This document shows, in pieces, positions 1-11,772 of a DNA stretch of 64,000 nt. A program made the position numbers and the translations under genes. Positions within the stretch are counted from its first letter, which is position 1. Every line of letters begins with the position of its first letter. The notes beneath the pieces are model-generated. The model did no database searches and was not told the DNA's origin. It saw only the letters and a program-made list of their open reading frames with translations. The stretch lies in the NCBI GenBank assembly GCA_937915545.1, contig CALGIJ010000017.1, positions 1 to 64,000 of the forward strand, read 5' to 3'. This stretch comes from an uncultured Desulfobacterales bacterium. Its GTDB lineage: Bacteria; Desulfobacterota; Desulfobulbia; Desulfobulbales; Desulfocapsaceae.

Positions 1-37
1 GGGTTTTGCTCAACTTTCTTGCTCGAGGACGAACGTT

Positions 38-286
38 TCAATTTTCAAGGTTCCCATTAGTGACGAATCCGTATCCGTTATCATAGCCAAATACTGAATC
101 AGTATATTCGCTTGACCAGGTAACTCCTTCACCGAAAAATTGCGGCCCGGACCCGAAGAAATCGATATTTGGCATCGGAGAAATAGTTCCGCCGGGTAGT
201 GAATCGACAATGATAATCGCCTGAGCTATTCCGATTGTGCCAAAGAATGCAACTCCAATGGCGATTCCTTGCAATAATTGTTTCAT
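38..286 (-). CDS. Short secreted protein, probably a truncated PEP-CTERM-type protein
   Basis: This 82-residue frame starts with a clear signal peptide (MKQLLQGIAIGVAFFGTIG, then AQA) behind an AAGGAA ribosome site. The rest is Gly/Tyr/Asp-rich and resembles the N-terminal part of exported PEP-CTERM proteins, which are usually two to three times longer. The frame stops at a TGA at 38-40. Another frame runs on towards the window edge, so a frameshift or nonsense change is plausible. It lies just downstream of, and on the same strand as, a full PEP-CTERM protein, which supports a shared export theme. Function is unknown. It could also be a genuine small secreted protein. Confidence 0.45.
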   Translation of the reverse strand: MKQLLQGIAIGVAFFGTIGIAQAIIIVDSLPGGTISPMPNIDFFGSGPQFFGEGVTWSSEYTDSVFGYDNGYGFVTNGNLEN

Positions 287-371
287 GAAATTCGTTCCTT
301 ATGGTGAGTGTTCTTCTACGGTATGTGCATCTGAATTGCTATGGCAACAGTTTTGCGACTGTTCGCTTCGG

Positions 372-1163
372 CTATTGACGACCCATTCTCCTGCGTGCGG
401 CAGCTAGACCGAGTATTCCGACGCCAAAGATGAGCATAGTGGCTGGTTCGGGAACCGGATTGAGGTCATGGGAGTAAGCATATGACAGGATATTTTCACG
501 TAGTTCGAGGGAATTGGGTGATTGAAAGTTGAGTGTCGTCATCCCTCCGAACATCACGTAACCTGATCCATAGTTCATTTCCGCCAGGACCATTTCACTC
601 CTTTCGTCACTGGTGATGAGACCGCTCAAGCCAGCACCATACAAGGTGGCATGGCTGAAATAATATCCAGAAAATTGATATCCTGTGTCACCGTAAGGGC
701 CGGTGAAGATCGGATGTGATGGATCGGTTCCAGTCACGTTATTCGACGAATAGCTATTGTCAGCATTGTAATTGAGGTGGATTCCGTCGAAACCAAGATT
801 CATTCCAACGCCTTCGTTAGGGGCTGAATTGATGAAGAGGCGGCCGCCACTTGACACCCAGTTTTCTATGACTGTCCCGTTGGCAGCGAGAAAGCTTTTC
901 AGTTCATTGGCTGTAAAATCGCCCCCCTCCATGAAGATGAAGGACGTCGTCGCTGATAAAAGCGTGCCAATGTTTACGGTTTCGTAGCGAAGATCAGCCC
1001 AGTTTCCTGCACTGAAAACCCCATTCATGGCCTGTTCGTTGCTGCCCTGGTACCATGGTTGTCCTTGAGTTGAGCGCAAATAGGCGATGGTGCCGGCATT
1101 TGCAAACTCTGTTGCTCCAAGCAATATCGTACCCACCGCCACCGCAGACAAAATCCTCCTCAT
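372..1163 (-). CDS. PEP-CTERM sorting domain protein
   Basis: This is a 263-residue exported protein. Residues 1-23 form a signal peptide ending at ANA. The last 30 residues carry the sorting signal: VPEPATM, a hydrophobic helix (LIFGVGILGLAA) and an RRR cluster. In known systems an exosortase in the inner membrane cuts this tag, and the proteins are linked to exopolysaccharide or biofilm matrix. The middle has no motif I can name, although its GIHLNYN and FMEGGDF segments look like a glutamine-amidotransferase-like surface fold seen in some such proteins. A strong AAGGAGG site lies 7 bases before the ATG. No exosortase is in the window. Confidence 0.85.
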   Translation of the reverse strand: MRRILSAVAVGTILLGATEFANAGTIAYLRSTQGQPWYQGSNEQAMNGVFSAGNWADLRYETVNIGTLLSATTSFIFMEGGDFTANELKSFLAANGTVIENWVSSGGRLFINSAPNEGVGMNLGFDGIHLNYNADNSYSSNNVTGTDPSHPIFTGPYGDTGYQFSGYYFSHATLYGAGLSGLITSDERSEMVLAEMNYGSGYVMFGGMTTLNFQSPNSLELRENILSYAYSHDLNPVPEPATMLIFGVGILGLAAARRRMGRQ

Positions 1164-1629
1164 AAGCCAGCCTCCTTTGTTACGTATATATACTTATTAC
1201 CTATCTTAAAAAGGAACTTTTATATATAAATACCTAGCAATTTATATACCAGTAATAACTTGTTTGTGGAGGGGCTGACAATACAAATACAATCCATTTT
1301 GTTGCTTGCTGGAACTGTATGGAGATGAGCGGATAACCGGAAAATATGTCCGATTTTCCGGAAGATATTACTATCAGTGTTGTGGCTCATCATCTGCAGC
1401 GATTGCTGCTGATTGCTGAAATCATCCTCGAAAGGTTCGGCAAGTTCGATGATATTTTCTTGAGAGTAAAATTCTAGTGATTACTTTATGCCCATCGTAC
1501 ATATGGTGTTTTGTGCGGTGGCGCCCTTTTGGGTCCTGGCCGGACAAAACTTCCTCGACAGCTTGACAAAGGCTCGTCTGCTGTCTAGTTTTAGCGTCTT
1601 TTTAGAGTGCAGTTCAGATACTTCTTTTA
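1164..1629. other. Intergenic region between PEP-CTERM gene and hisI
   Basis: This 466-base stretch separates two divergent genes. Bases 1183-1260 are strongly AT-rich with repeated TATATA runs, unlike the GC-rich surroundings, and probably hold the minus-strand promoter of the PEP-CTERM gene. The hisI promoter candidate lies near the other end. A short open frame from 1488 overlaps hisI and has no family resemblance. I see no RNA gene. Confidence 0.5.
1563..1591 (+). promoter_or_regulatory. Candidate sigma-70 promoter of hisI
   Basis: A perfect -35 TTGACA (1563-1568) is followed, after 17 bases, by TAGTTT (1586-1591), a weak -10. It lies about 40 bases before the hisI start. The -35 and spacing are convincing but the -10 is poor. 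Confidence 0.45.
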
Positions 1630-2028
1630 ATGAACACGACCATGACATCCCTCAATTTTCAAAAATCCCCGGATGGGTTGCTCCCCGCCGTGGTGCAGGA
1701 CTGGCGGAGCGGTGAGGTGTTGATGCTCGCCTATATCAATGAAAAGGCCTGGGAACAGACCCTCGCGACCGGAAAGGCTCATTACTGGAGCCGCTCCCGT
1801 AAGTCACTGTGGCTGAAGGGCGAGAGCTCCGGGCATGTCCAGCTTATCCGCGACATTCTCGTCGATTGCGATGAGGACACCGTCATCTATGTGGTGGAGC
1901 AACTCGGTGGTGCGGCTTGCCACACCGGGCACCGCTCCTGCTTTTATCGTCGCCTGCAAGGTGAAGAGCTGGTTGTGGTTGGTGAAAAGGTTTTCGATCC
2001 GGATGCCGTGTACGGCAGGAAAAAATAA
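1630..2028 (+). CDS. hisI: Phosphoribosyl-AMP cyclohydrolase
   Basis: This enzyme opens the purine ring of phosphoribosyl-AMP, the third step of histidine synthesis in the cytoplasm. At 132 residues it is the stand-alone cyclohydrolase without a HisE domain. D79, D81 and D83 in VDCDEDT match the Mg-binding aspartates. C80, C97 (ACHTG) and C104 (SCF) match the zinc-binding cysteines. The start is either 1630 or the second ATG at 1642, and neither has a strong ribosome site. hisG follows 41 bases later on the same strand, so the two are probably cotranscribed. No other his genes are in the window, so the pathway is split. Confidence 0.95.
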   Translation: MNTTMTSLNFQKSPDGLLPAVVQDWRSGEVLMLAYINEKAWEQTLATGKAHYWSRSRKSLWLKGESSGHVQLIRDILVDCDEDTVIYVVEQLGGAACHTGHRSCFYRRLQGEELVVVGEKVFDPDAVYGRKK

Positions 2029-2069
2029 CGCCGCGAAGTGGGCGAGAAGAAAGGAAGGAGAACGCTATA

Positions 2070-2942
2070 ATGAAACAGCTGAAACTGGGATTGCCGAAGG
2101 GCAGTCTCGAGGTGGCCACCATAGAACTGTTCGAGAAGGCCGGCTGGTTGATCAAACCGGCGGCGCGCAACTATTTCCCCAAGATCGACGACCCCGAGCT
2201 CGACTGCTCCATCTGCCGCCCCCAGGAGATGTCCCGCTATGTCGAAGGCGGCATGCTCGACGCTGGCATCACTGGCAAGGACTGGACCATGGAGAACGAC
2301 TCGGATACGGTGCTCGTTTGCGACCTCGTCTACTCCAAGGTGAGCAAACGTCCAACACGCTGGGTCATCGCCGTAGCCGGCGATTCCGATATCAGGACCA
2401 TCCACGACCTCCAGGGTAAGAAAATTTCTACCGAACTGGTCAACGTCACCCGACGCTTTTTCGCCGACCAGGGGATCGATGTCGATATCGAGTTCTCCTG
2501 GGGTGCCACCGAAGCCAAGGTGGTTTCCGGCCTCGCCGACGCCATCGTCGAGGTTACCGAGACGGAGAGTACCATCCGCGCCCATGGGCTGCGCATCATC
2601 CACGAGCTGATGCAGTCCAACACCCAGTTCATCGCCAATCGAGCGGCCTGGGAAGACCCATGGAAGCGGGAAAAAATCGAGAATATCGCCCTGCTCCTGC
2701 AGGGGGCGCTGCGCGCCGACCGTATCGTCGGTCTGAAGATGAACGTGCCCGACGCCATTATCGAAGAAATCGTCGCCATTTTGCCGAGCATCAATGCCCC
2801 CACTGTCGCCAGCCTCTACAACCAGGACTGGTACTCGGTGGAAACGGTGGTTTCCGAGGACATCGTCCGCGACCTTATCCCCAAGCTGAAAAAACTCGGG
2901 GCCGAGGGCATTATCGAATATTCGCTCAACAAGGTCATCTGA
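2070..2942 (+). CDS. hisG: ATP phosphoribosyltransferase, long form
   Basis: This enzyme condenses ATP with PRPP, the first and feedback-controlled step of histidine synthesis. It has 290 residues, the length of the long form, which carries a C-terminal ACT-like histidine-binding domain (about residues 215-290) and needs no HisZ partner. The substrate-binding stretch VEVTETESTIRAHGL (about 169-183) stands where the PRPP loop is expected. GGA-rich sequence (AAGGAAGGAGAA) lies upstream of the ATG. It sits between hisI and engB on the same strand with a 12-base gap to engB, so histidine genes and a ribosome assembly GTPase share a transcript. Confidence 0.95.
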   Translation: MKQLKLGLPKGSLEVATIELFEKAGWLIKPAARNYFPKIDDPELDCSICRPQEMSRYVEGGMLDAGITGKDWTMENDSDTVLVCDLVYSKVSKRPTRWVIAVAGDSDIRTIHDLQGKKISTELVNVTRRFFADQGIDVDIEFSWGATEAKVVSGLADAIVEVTETESTIRAHGLRIIHELMQSNTQFIANRAAWEDPWKREKIENIALLLQGALRADRIVGLKMNVPDAIIEEIVAILPSINAPTVASLYNQDWYSVETVVSEDIVRDLIPKLKKLGAEGIIEYSLNKVI

Positions 2943-2954
2943 GAGAGAGCGTCC

Positions 2955-3563
2955 ATGACCCTCGAGTTCCATAACGTCGAGTTTTTGCTGAGCGTCCATA
3001 GCCGGCAGCAGTTGCCCGAGCCGCTGTTGCCGGAGGTGGCCTTCGCCGGCCGTTCCAACGTCGGCAAATCGAGCCTCATCAACACCCTCATCAGCCGTAA
3101 AAGTATGGTCAAGGTCAGCGCCCGTCCGGGCAAGACCCAGGGGCTCAACTTCTTCAACGTCGATGGGCGATTCTATCTCGTCGATCTCCCCGGTTATGGC
3201 TACGCCAAGGTACCGAGGGCCATGCAGGACGCCTGGCAAGGCCTGATCAGCTCCTATGTGGAGACCCGCCAGAGCCTCAAGGGAGTGGTGGTCATCCTCG
3301 ACATTCGCCACGAAGCCAAGACGCAGGATGGCCAGATACTCACCTGGCTGCGGGAGCACAATATCCCGCGACTGCCAGTGTATACCAAAATCGACAAGCT
3401 CTCCGGCAGCCTGCGCGAACAGCATGCGCGCGCCCTTGACGCCGGTCATGGCATCCGCCCGGAGGAGCGCGTACTCTTTTCGGCCAAGTCGGGTCAGGGC
3501 CGAGAGCGCCTTCTCACCATGCTCGAAGACTTGCTTTTCGCGTCACCCATACCCAGCCTCTGA
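2955..3563 (+). CDS. engB: Ribosome biogenesis GTP-binding protein
   Basis: This is a 202-residue TrmE-Era-EngA-EngB family GTPase (YsxC/YihA) needed for assembly of the large ribosomal subunit. The G1 loop GRSNVGKS is at residues 32-39, the conserved T of G2 is at about 61, G3 DLPG is at 77-80, G4 TKID is at about 144 and the G5-like SAKSG is at about 176. Length and motif order are normal. It is the last gene of the hisI-hisG-engB group. No obvious terminator follows. Confidence 0.95.
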   Translation: MTLEFHNVEFLLSVHSRQQLPEPLLPEVAFAGRSNVGKSSLINTLISRKSMVKVSARPGKTQGLNFFNVDGRFYLVDLPGYGYAKVPRAMQDAWQGLISSYVETRQSLKGVVVILDIRHEAKTQDGQILTWLREHNIPRLPVYTKIDKLSGSLREQHARALDAGHGIRPEERVLFSAKSGQGRERLLTMLEDLLFASPIPSL

Positions 3564-3972
3564 TTCCAGATTCCCGCGACGTTCGACATCGCACAGGCGA
3601 ACTGCAGCGCTGTTTTGTCCTCCCTCCGCATTCCACCGCCAAGCAAAGACCCGCTTTGCCGCATGGCCCCTCTTCGCCCCTTGGCGAACAAGCGGGGGGC
3701 TGAGTCCAAGCAGGCGTTGGCGCCTTGGTGCCGGTCGCCATAGCCTCGCATTATGCGCCTTCATCGCGAGACGAAACGGGCATCAGGCGAAGTTTCCCCA
3801 TGCCGGCTCGCCCGGTGCGAAATTGCTTGGCCTTTTTTCGCTGTCATCGCTATGATTTGCATCATGGCTTCTTCTCTGGGCCAGGCCTCGTCGTTCTCTG
3901 CATCGCAAAGGGGCGGCGGCACTTCTCTCGGCAAGCCTTGCCACGGCCGATTTTCAACTCTGTGGAGGACCA
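3564..3972. other. Intergenic region downstream of engB
   Basis: This 409-base gap has several overlapping open frames on both strands, none with a ribosome site or family resemblance. It ends with a promoter candidate and the GTGGAGGACC ribosome site of the next gene. I see no RNA gene in it. Confidence 0.4.
3827..3856 (+). promoter_or_regulatory. Candidate sigma-70 promoter
   Basis: TTGGCC (3827-3832) and TATGAT (3851-3856) are separated by 18 bases. The -10 is good and the -35 is partial. The transcript would have a leader of about 110 bases before the gene at 3973. Confidence 0.4.
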
Positions 3973-5650
3973 ATGCAGGAACTTTCCAAATCGCAGAAGG
4001 CACGTATCGCCATAAGAACCTTTAAAATACTCGCCGACTCCATGACGCTGCAGGGCTCCTATCGACCTTCCGGGCGTATCGGCGAGAAGCTCGCCGAGGC
4101 CTTGAAACAGCTCAGTCCAGAGATCTACGGCTCGATGTCCGACAACCGGGTGGTTGAACTGCAGGGCCTGCAGTATGTCTTCGATCGCATGCCCAAGGGC
4201 ATCGAGCGCTGCACGCGGATCACTCTCACCGCCCAGGAGGACTTCCACGACACCTCGTTTGCGCGTATCGTGCCCCTCAAGAGGCGCCGTGTTTCTTATG
4301 CGGTATCGGAGAAGGAATACTGCTTCGTCATTACCACCGGCAAGAGCGAGATATACGATATCCTTACCCATATCACTTTCCTTAATATCGAAGCATGGAA
4401 GATCTACCGCCAGGTCTCCAGCCGCGGGGATGGCGTCAGCTCGGAATGGAGCGAACTCGAGCGTGTCGTCACCCGAGAAGGTGTCCCGGAGGGAGAAGAG
4501 CTCGAGCGGGCCTTGTGGAACCTGTCGATCATCCTCGGGCGCACCTACAAGGAGACCCGCGACGCCTATGAATACCTGGAGAGGAACCGCATTGAGCATG
4601 ACAGCAACAGCAGCCTGTTCGAGATCATCTATGGCATTGGGCGTCGAGTCATGGATGAGCAGCAGGAAAAGCGCAACGAGCTGGTGGTTTATTTCACCCC
4701 TTCGCTGCATGAAATGATCGACCACCAGACGCATGCCTCGCTGTGGGCCACGCGGCTGCGCCAGACCTTGCGCCGTCTCGAGTTCGAGAAACGACCGATA
4801 CATATCGTCAGCGCCAATATGCATTCGATGCGCAATCTCATCTACGGACCGGGGACCTTGGCTGAGGGCGGCCACAAGGTGCCCGAGGATCTTTACAACA
4901 TGGTGCGCGCCGTGCGTGATCGTGATCGCGAAGTAGAGGAATATGCGCAGCGCCACGGATTCACCTACCTCGCCGACACCTCGGGTTCGACCATCGACGT
5001 CAATATCATCGATCTGGCGCAGTTGCACGGATGTCCTCTCCATCCTGCACTGGGTATCGACTGCGAACAGCTGCTCATCAGCCGCCCGCTGTTGCTGGTC
5101 ATCGACTATGCCTTTGGCACCCAGGCGTTCGATATCATGGACGAACTGCTCCATCCCGAGGAAAGCAACGGTGATGAACAGTCCCTCGAGATCGCCTCCA
5201 TTTCCATCATGGGCAAGGCTGGCGTCCTGCCGGGGAACAAAGGCGATATCATGCTCGCCACCGCCCATGTCATGGAGGGCACGGCCGACAACTATATCGT
5301 CGCCAATGACCTCTCCGCCGCCGATTTCGACTCTGGGGTAACGGTTTTCACCGGGCCGATGGTCACCGTTCTCGGCACCTCGCTGCAGAACCGCGACGTG
5401 CTGCAGCGTTTCCACACCTCGTCGTGGCGCGCCATCGGCCTGGAGATGGAGGGCGGTCATTATCAGAAGGCGATCAGCGGGGCTATCATCCAGGGGCATA
5501 TTCCAGCCACCATGAAGACACGCTACGCCTACTACGCTTCGGACAACCCGCTGCAGAGCGGCCAGACCCTGGCTTCCGGGCCAATGGGGGATGAGGGCAT
5601 CGTCCCCACTTATATGATCTCCAAGGTCATCCTCGCAAAGATTGTCGCCC

Positions 5651-5676
<26 letters not shown>
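3973..5676 (+). CDS. Conserved protein with nucleoside-phosphorylase-like C-terminus (DUF6909-like)
   Basis: This 567-residue cytoplasmic protein starts behind a good GGAGG site. I believe it belongs to a large uncharacterised family (DUF6909, from memory) found in deltaproteobacteria and Bacteroidetes. The C-terminal 170 residues (SIMGKAGVLPGNKGDIMLATA, VTVLGTSLQNRDVL, GLEMEGGHYQKAI) look like a purine or uridine phosphorylase fold, with the EMEG-type glutamate that contacts ribose in that family. The N-terminal 300 residues are helical and unrecognised. A nucleoside or nucleotide substrate is an inference. The gene overlaps the following sensor kinase by 26 bases, which suggests coupled translation and perhaps a shared response. 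Confidence 0.65.
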
Positions 5677-7506
<1,830 letters not shown>

Positions 7507-7510
<4 letters not shown>

Positions 7511-8703
7511 CGGGGTGAAAGTACGTTTTTTCGGGGAGATGAAACGAGGAGAACCGCTGTGACAATGGCGAAGAAGTGGCCGGGATGGGAGTCGAAGAGA
7601 AACGAGTTCATCAGGCAGCCCACGGCCATGGCCACCACCACCCCCTGAAGAAGATGCCGGCGCGGCGGAACGAGCCGCAGCGAGGCGACCAGCTGCGTCA
7701 CCAGCAGAGCGATGAAGAGGGTCATGGCAACCAGGCCACCCTGCACGGCGAGCATCAGATACTCGTTATGGGGATTGTCGGTGCTCTGCGTCTCGCTGTT
7801 TTCGATGAGCTTTTCCTGCACAGTTTTAAAGGAGCCGGTGCCATGGCCGAGCAGGGGTTTTTCGCCAATGAGCTGCAGGCTGTTGCGCCACCAGTCGAAG
7901 CGCATCCCCAGGGAGGTGCGGGAGGAGTCGGCCTGATAGGTGCGGATTTCCTCGATGGCCTCATGGACCCGTGTCGAAAAGTTGCCCGAGGTGACATAGA
8001 TCGCCGTCACCGCCACTGTCGCCAGCACCGCCGCCGGCAACCACTTCTTCCACGAGAGACGCTGTACCAGGAGTAAGGCCAGCAGGGTGAGATAAAGGAG
8101 CATGCCAGTGCGTCCGGGAGCGATATAGAAGAGGTTGGCGCTGGCCAGCATGAAAAGCCCCAGCCATGGCAGCATGGCGGCCGGCGATGCAAAGGCGCGA
8201 TGCAGGGCCCAGAAGGAGAGCATGGCCATGAAGAGGCTGTGGGTAATGTGATAGACCAGGGAATGGCCGAATTTTCCTGGCGGCAGCACTTCGAAATAGA
8301 TGCCGTAGGAAACCGTCATCAGCACCACGCAGCCAACGATGAACGCATCTTCGGCGAGTCGCGCCGCGCCCTCATTATCGCGGAACAGCGACAGCACCAT
8401 GACGAAATACACCAGCTCGCGATACTTTTTAAGTACTGACAGGGCCTCGTCACTGCCGGTCGGGCCGTAAAAGACGCCGATGGCGAGGAGGACGAACAGG
8501 GCCATGGCGCAGAGGGCCGCCGGCTGCGAGGCCAGCAACTGCGGCAGCTTCCTGATCTCTCCGGAAAACACCCAGCAGACCAGCGCCAGGGTCGCGGTGG
8601 CCCCCATCAGCGAGGTCGAGAAGGGGATGAAGAAGCAGGCGAGGACAACGAAGAAAATGCCGCAGCTGTTGGCGCGATGACAAAAACGGGAGACGCTCTG
8701 CAT
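7507..8703 (-). CDS. O-antigen ligase / Wzy-like polytopic membrane protein
   Basis: This is a 398-residue inner-membrane protein with about ten hydrophobic segments and a large loop before the last helices. The loop holds RFDWWRNSLQLIGEKPLLGHGTGSF and DNPHNEYLMLAVQGG, the hallmark of the Wzy_C superfamily (O-antigen ligases and polymerases). The H of NPHNEYL is the conserved catalytic-loop histidine. It is the last gene of a minus-strand group after an lpxL-like gene and msbA, so attachment of O-antigen or another glycan to lipid A-core is the likely role. Sequence alone cannot separate ligase from polymerase. Confidence 0.85.
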
Positions 8704-8750
8704 GGTCCGTGGCCGATGGGTTCGCGGCAGGGAAAGTGCTGCCGGTGGGT

Positions 8751-10478
8751 TCAGGTATATTGCATGGTATAGAGCTGCTCGTACTCGCCATGTCTGGCCA
8801 TAAGGCTGTCATGGGTGCCTTCTTCGACGATGACCCCGTCCTTGATGACAATGATCCTGGTGGCGTTTTTGATCGTCGACAGGCGGTGGGCGATGACGAA
8901 GGTGGTACGGTCTTTCATGAGATTGTCTAGGGCCTTCTGCACCTCCCGCTCCGACTCGCTGTCAAGGGCCGAAGTGGCCTCGTCGAGGATGAGAATCGGG
9001 GCATTCTTGAGGATGGCGCGGGCGATGGAGAGGCGCTGCCTCTCGCCGCCGGAGAGACGTGCCCCGCTTTCGCCGATGACCGTGTCGAAGCCCTGCGGCA
9101 GGGCGAGGATGAAGTCGAGGGCGTAGGCGGCGCGGGCCGCTTCGCGGATTTCTTCGTCACTGGCCTGGAGGTCGCCGTAGGCGATATTGTTGCGCACGGT
9201 GTCGTTGAAGAGGATGGTCTGCTGGGTGACCATGGCGATCTGCCGTCTCAGCGAGGCCACGGTGACGTCGCGGATATCGATGGAGTCGATGGTGATGCTG
9301 CCCTCGCGGATTTCCAGAAAGCGCGGGATGAGGTTGGTGAAGGTGGTCTTGCCGCCGCCGCTCGGCCCGACGATGGCCAGAGCTTCGCCCGCCGGCACGC
9401 GGATGTTGATGTTCGACAGCACCGCCGTCTGATCGTCGTAGCGGAAGGTGAGGTCCTTGAAGACGATCTCCTTGCTGAAAGGTTGCAGGGGAAAGGCCCC
9501 CGGTTTATCGCCGATCTCCGGTTCGACATCGAGGATGGCGAAAACCCGCGAGGCCGCCGCCATGCCTTGCTGGATGGTGGAGTTGATGCGCGTCACCCCC
9601 TTGACCGGCTCGTAGGCGGCGATGAGGGCGGTGAGAAAGGCGAAGAAGGTGCCCGGGGTGGCGGTGCCGGCGATGACCTCCTTGCCCCCGAACCAGATGA
9701 TCAGGGCGATGGCGCCGCCGCCGATGAACTCCATCAGCGGGTGCTGCAAGCAGCGGTACTTGGCGTCCTTCAAGGTCAGCGAGAAGAGCTTGCCCACCTG
9801 GCGCAGGAAACGCTCGCCTTCGTAGGACTCGCGGGTGAAGGCCTTGACGATGCGGCTGCCGGTGATGGTTTCGTGGAGGATGTTGGAGACCCCGGCCACC
9901 TCCTCCTGGGTTCTCGTGCTCAAGCGCCTGAAGAGCTTGCCAAACTTGACGATGGGATAGGCGGCGATGGGCAGGACGATGAAGGACACCATGGCCAGCC
10001 GCCAGTTCATGAAGAAAACGACTCCGAGGAGGATGACCACCTGGAAGAAGTCGCGCACCGAACCCACCAGGGCATTGGAGACCGCCTGCTGCAGCAGACT
10101 GACATCGTTGATGATGCGCGACATCAGGGTGCCGGTGGGCATGGTGTTGAAAAAGGACAGGGACTGGCGGTGGATGTGGTTGAAGATCTGCACGCGAAAA
10201 TCGCGGATCACCGACTGGCCGACCTGCTCGAGGAGAAAGGTGTAGAGGTAGTAGAAGATTCCCTTGAGAAAGAAGATGACCAGCACCACCAGCGGCAACA
10301 TCTTGAGGAAAAAGATGTTCTTCTCCATAAAGATCTTGTCGAGCAGGTCCTTGACCAGATAGGCCTGGGCACCGGTGAAGCAGGCGACGAAGATCATCGA
10401 TAGCATGGCGACGAGAAGCTTGACCCGGTAGGGACGGATGACGAGAAGGAGTCGGTGGAGAATTTCTGTATTGCTCAT
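8751..10478 (-). CDS. msbA: Lipid A export ABC transporter, permease/ATP-binding protein
   Basis: This 575-residue half-transporter flips lipid A-core across the inner membrane as a homodimer. Residues 1-310 form the six-helix membrane domain. The ATPase domain has Walker A GPSGGGKTT (371-379), signature LSGGE (475-479), Walker B ILILDE (495-500) and an H-loop near 535. Length fits MsbA. The assignment over other exporters of this class rests on its position directly between an LpxL-type acyltransferase and an O-antigen-ligase-like gene. The ligase gene follows after 47 bases. Confidence 0.9.
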   Translation of the reverse strand: MSNTEILHRLLLVIRPYRVKLLVAMLSMIFVACFTGAQAYLVKDLLDKIFMEKNIFFLKMLPLVVLVIFFLKGIFYYLYTFLLEQVGQSVIRDFRVQIFNHIHRQSLSFFNTMPTGTLMSRIINDVSLLQQAVSNALVGSVRDFFQVVILLGVVFFMNWRLAMVSFIVLPIAAYPIVKFGKLFRRLSTRTQEEVAGVSNILHETITGSRIVKAFTRESYEGERFLRQVGKLFSLTLKDAKYRCLQHPLMEFIGGGAIALIIWFGGKEVIAGTATPGTFFAFLTALIAAYEPVKGVTRINSTIQQGMAAASRVFAILDVEPEIGDKPGAFPLQPFSKEIVFKDLTFRYDDQTAVLSNINIRVPAGEALAIVGPSGGGKTTFTNLIPRFLEIREGSITIDSIDIRDVTVASLRRQIAMVTQQTILFNDTVRNNIAYGDLQASDEEIREAARAAYALDFILALPQGFDTVIGESGARLSGGERQRLSIARAILKNAPILILDEATSALDSESEREVQKALDNLMKDRTTFVIAHRLSTIKNATRIIVIKDGVIVEEGTHDSLMARHGEYEQLYTMQYT

Positions 10479-10627
10479 GCGGTGACGGTGAAATGCAGGA
10501 GTGGGGGGCCGGGCACTGATGCACTGCCGGGCCCGGTGCCGCGAACGTTCGTACTAATACACCAGCGGAAGCGATTTCAGAAGGACTATTTGCCGGAGGC
10601 AAATGACCGGCCGGGTTTTGCCGCAGG

Positions 10628-11551
10628 CTACAGGAAGATGTTGCGCAGGCTTCGTCTTACCGGCTGGTAGCCCTTCTTGCTCCACAGACGGTGGAAGAGG
10701 CTGAACCACTGCTCGGGGTAGGTGCGAATGAAGGGCTCGTAGAGGCGCAGGCAGCGGGTGGAGATATCGGCCACCGCCTGATCGTCCATGGCCTCGTAGC
10801 GGGGCAGCTGCACCTCGTCGAAGTCGATATGCAGTTCGCCGTCCTTCATATAGTAGACGCTGGTGAAGACCGGCGCCCCGGTGCGCAGGTGAAGCATGGC
10901 AGTGCCTCTGGCGCAGGCCAGGGGGCGACCGAAGAAGGGAACCGAGATGCCGCGGCTGGTGTAGCTCTGGTCGAGGCTGATGATGAGCAGGCGGTTGCGC
11001 TGCAAAGCCTCCGTGTAGGCCTTCATGCCGTCGTAGCTGCTGAGGTGCTCGAGGCTCGTGCCATGGCGGCAACGCTGGCGGACGAAGAAGGCGTCGGAGA
11101 GGGGGTTGCTCTGCTTCTGGTAGATGAGGCTGGTGGGCAGGCCGCTCATGTTGAACCAGGCGAAGTAGGCCTCGAACCACGAGGCGTGCAGGGTGGTGAG
11201 GATAACCCCCTTGCCGTCGGCAAGAGCGCGGTCGACCTTGTCGCGGCCGGTGATGCGCGTGTTGCGCACCAGGTTGCTGAGCTTTGCGCGGTGGAGGATG
11301 AACACCAGGCCGAAGGTCCTGGTGAACTGCAGGTAGACCCGGCGCAGGAGACGCAGCTTGTCGTCGTGGGATTTTTCCGGGAAGACCGTCGACAGGTTGC
11401 TGTAGGCGACAGGGAGGCGGAACGGGAAGACGACCCAGGCGAGGTAGCCGAGAGTCGAGCACAGGGTGAGGATCACCGGGACCGGCAGCAGGTTGATGAA
11501 GAAGATAGTCGAGCGCAGGAGCGAGTATTCAAGACGGTGCTTCGTTTTCAT
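10628..11551 (-). CDS. lpxL: Lipid A late acyltransferase (LpxL/HtrB type)
   Basis: This 307-residue protein has one N-terminal membrane anchor (about residues 13-40) and the acyltransferase motif HX4E at H122-ASWF-E127, which in this family transfers a secondary acyl chain from acyl-ACP to lipid A. The ATG at 11551 (MKTKHRLEYSLLRS) gives the usual family length, while an upstream in-frame start would add 19 residues without family support. It starts the minus-strand lipid A export group, and msbA follows after about 150 bases. It diverges from the M16 protease gene, and the 221 bases between them should hold both promoters. Confidence 0.88.
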   Translation of the reverse strand: MKTKHRLEYSLLRSTIFFINLLPVPVILTLCSTLGYLAWVVFPFRLPVAYSNLSTVFPEKSHDDKLRLLRRVYLQFTRTFGLVFILHRAKLSNLVRNTRITGRDKVDRALADGKGVILTTLHASWFEAYFAWFNMSGLPTSLIYQKQSNPLSDAFFVRQRCRHGTSLEHLSSYDGMKAYTEALQRNRLLIISLDQSYTSRGISVPFFGRPLACARGTAMLHLRTGAPVFTSVYYMKDGELHIDFDEVQLPRYEAMDDQAVADISTRCLRLYEPFIRTYPEQWFSLFHRLWSKKGYQPVRRSLRNIFL

Positions 11552-11772
11552 CGTTATGTCAGTATGTTGTGTAAATGTCCAGATGCGCCGTTCGTGCCAG
11601 GCGAGCAACTTCTACACCACCCGCGGGCGGAAAAAAAGCCATTTTTTGCCATAAGCGGAATTTTTGCCGCCCTCATCGCCGCGCCGAGGGTTTCACATCG
11701 CATGGCAGGGCTTATAGTGAAAGAAAAGCATTCCCTCGGCAGAGACCGCTAACCTCCATTCATCTGTTTATC

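Noticed and set aside
1488..1715. 75-residue frame overlapping hisI
   Set aside because: It crosses the likely hisI promoter and start, has no ribosome site and no recognisable sequence.
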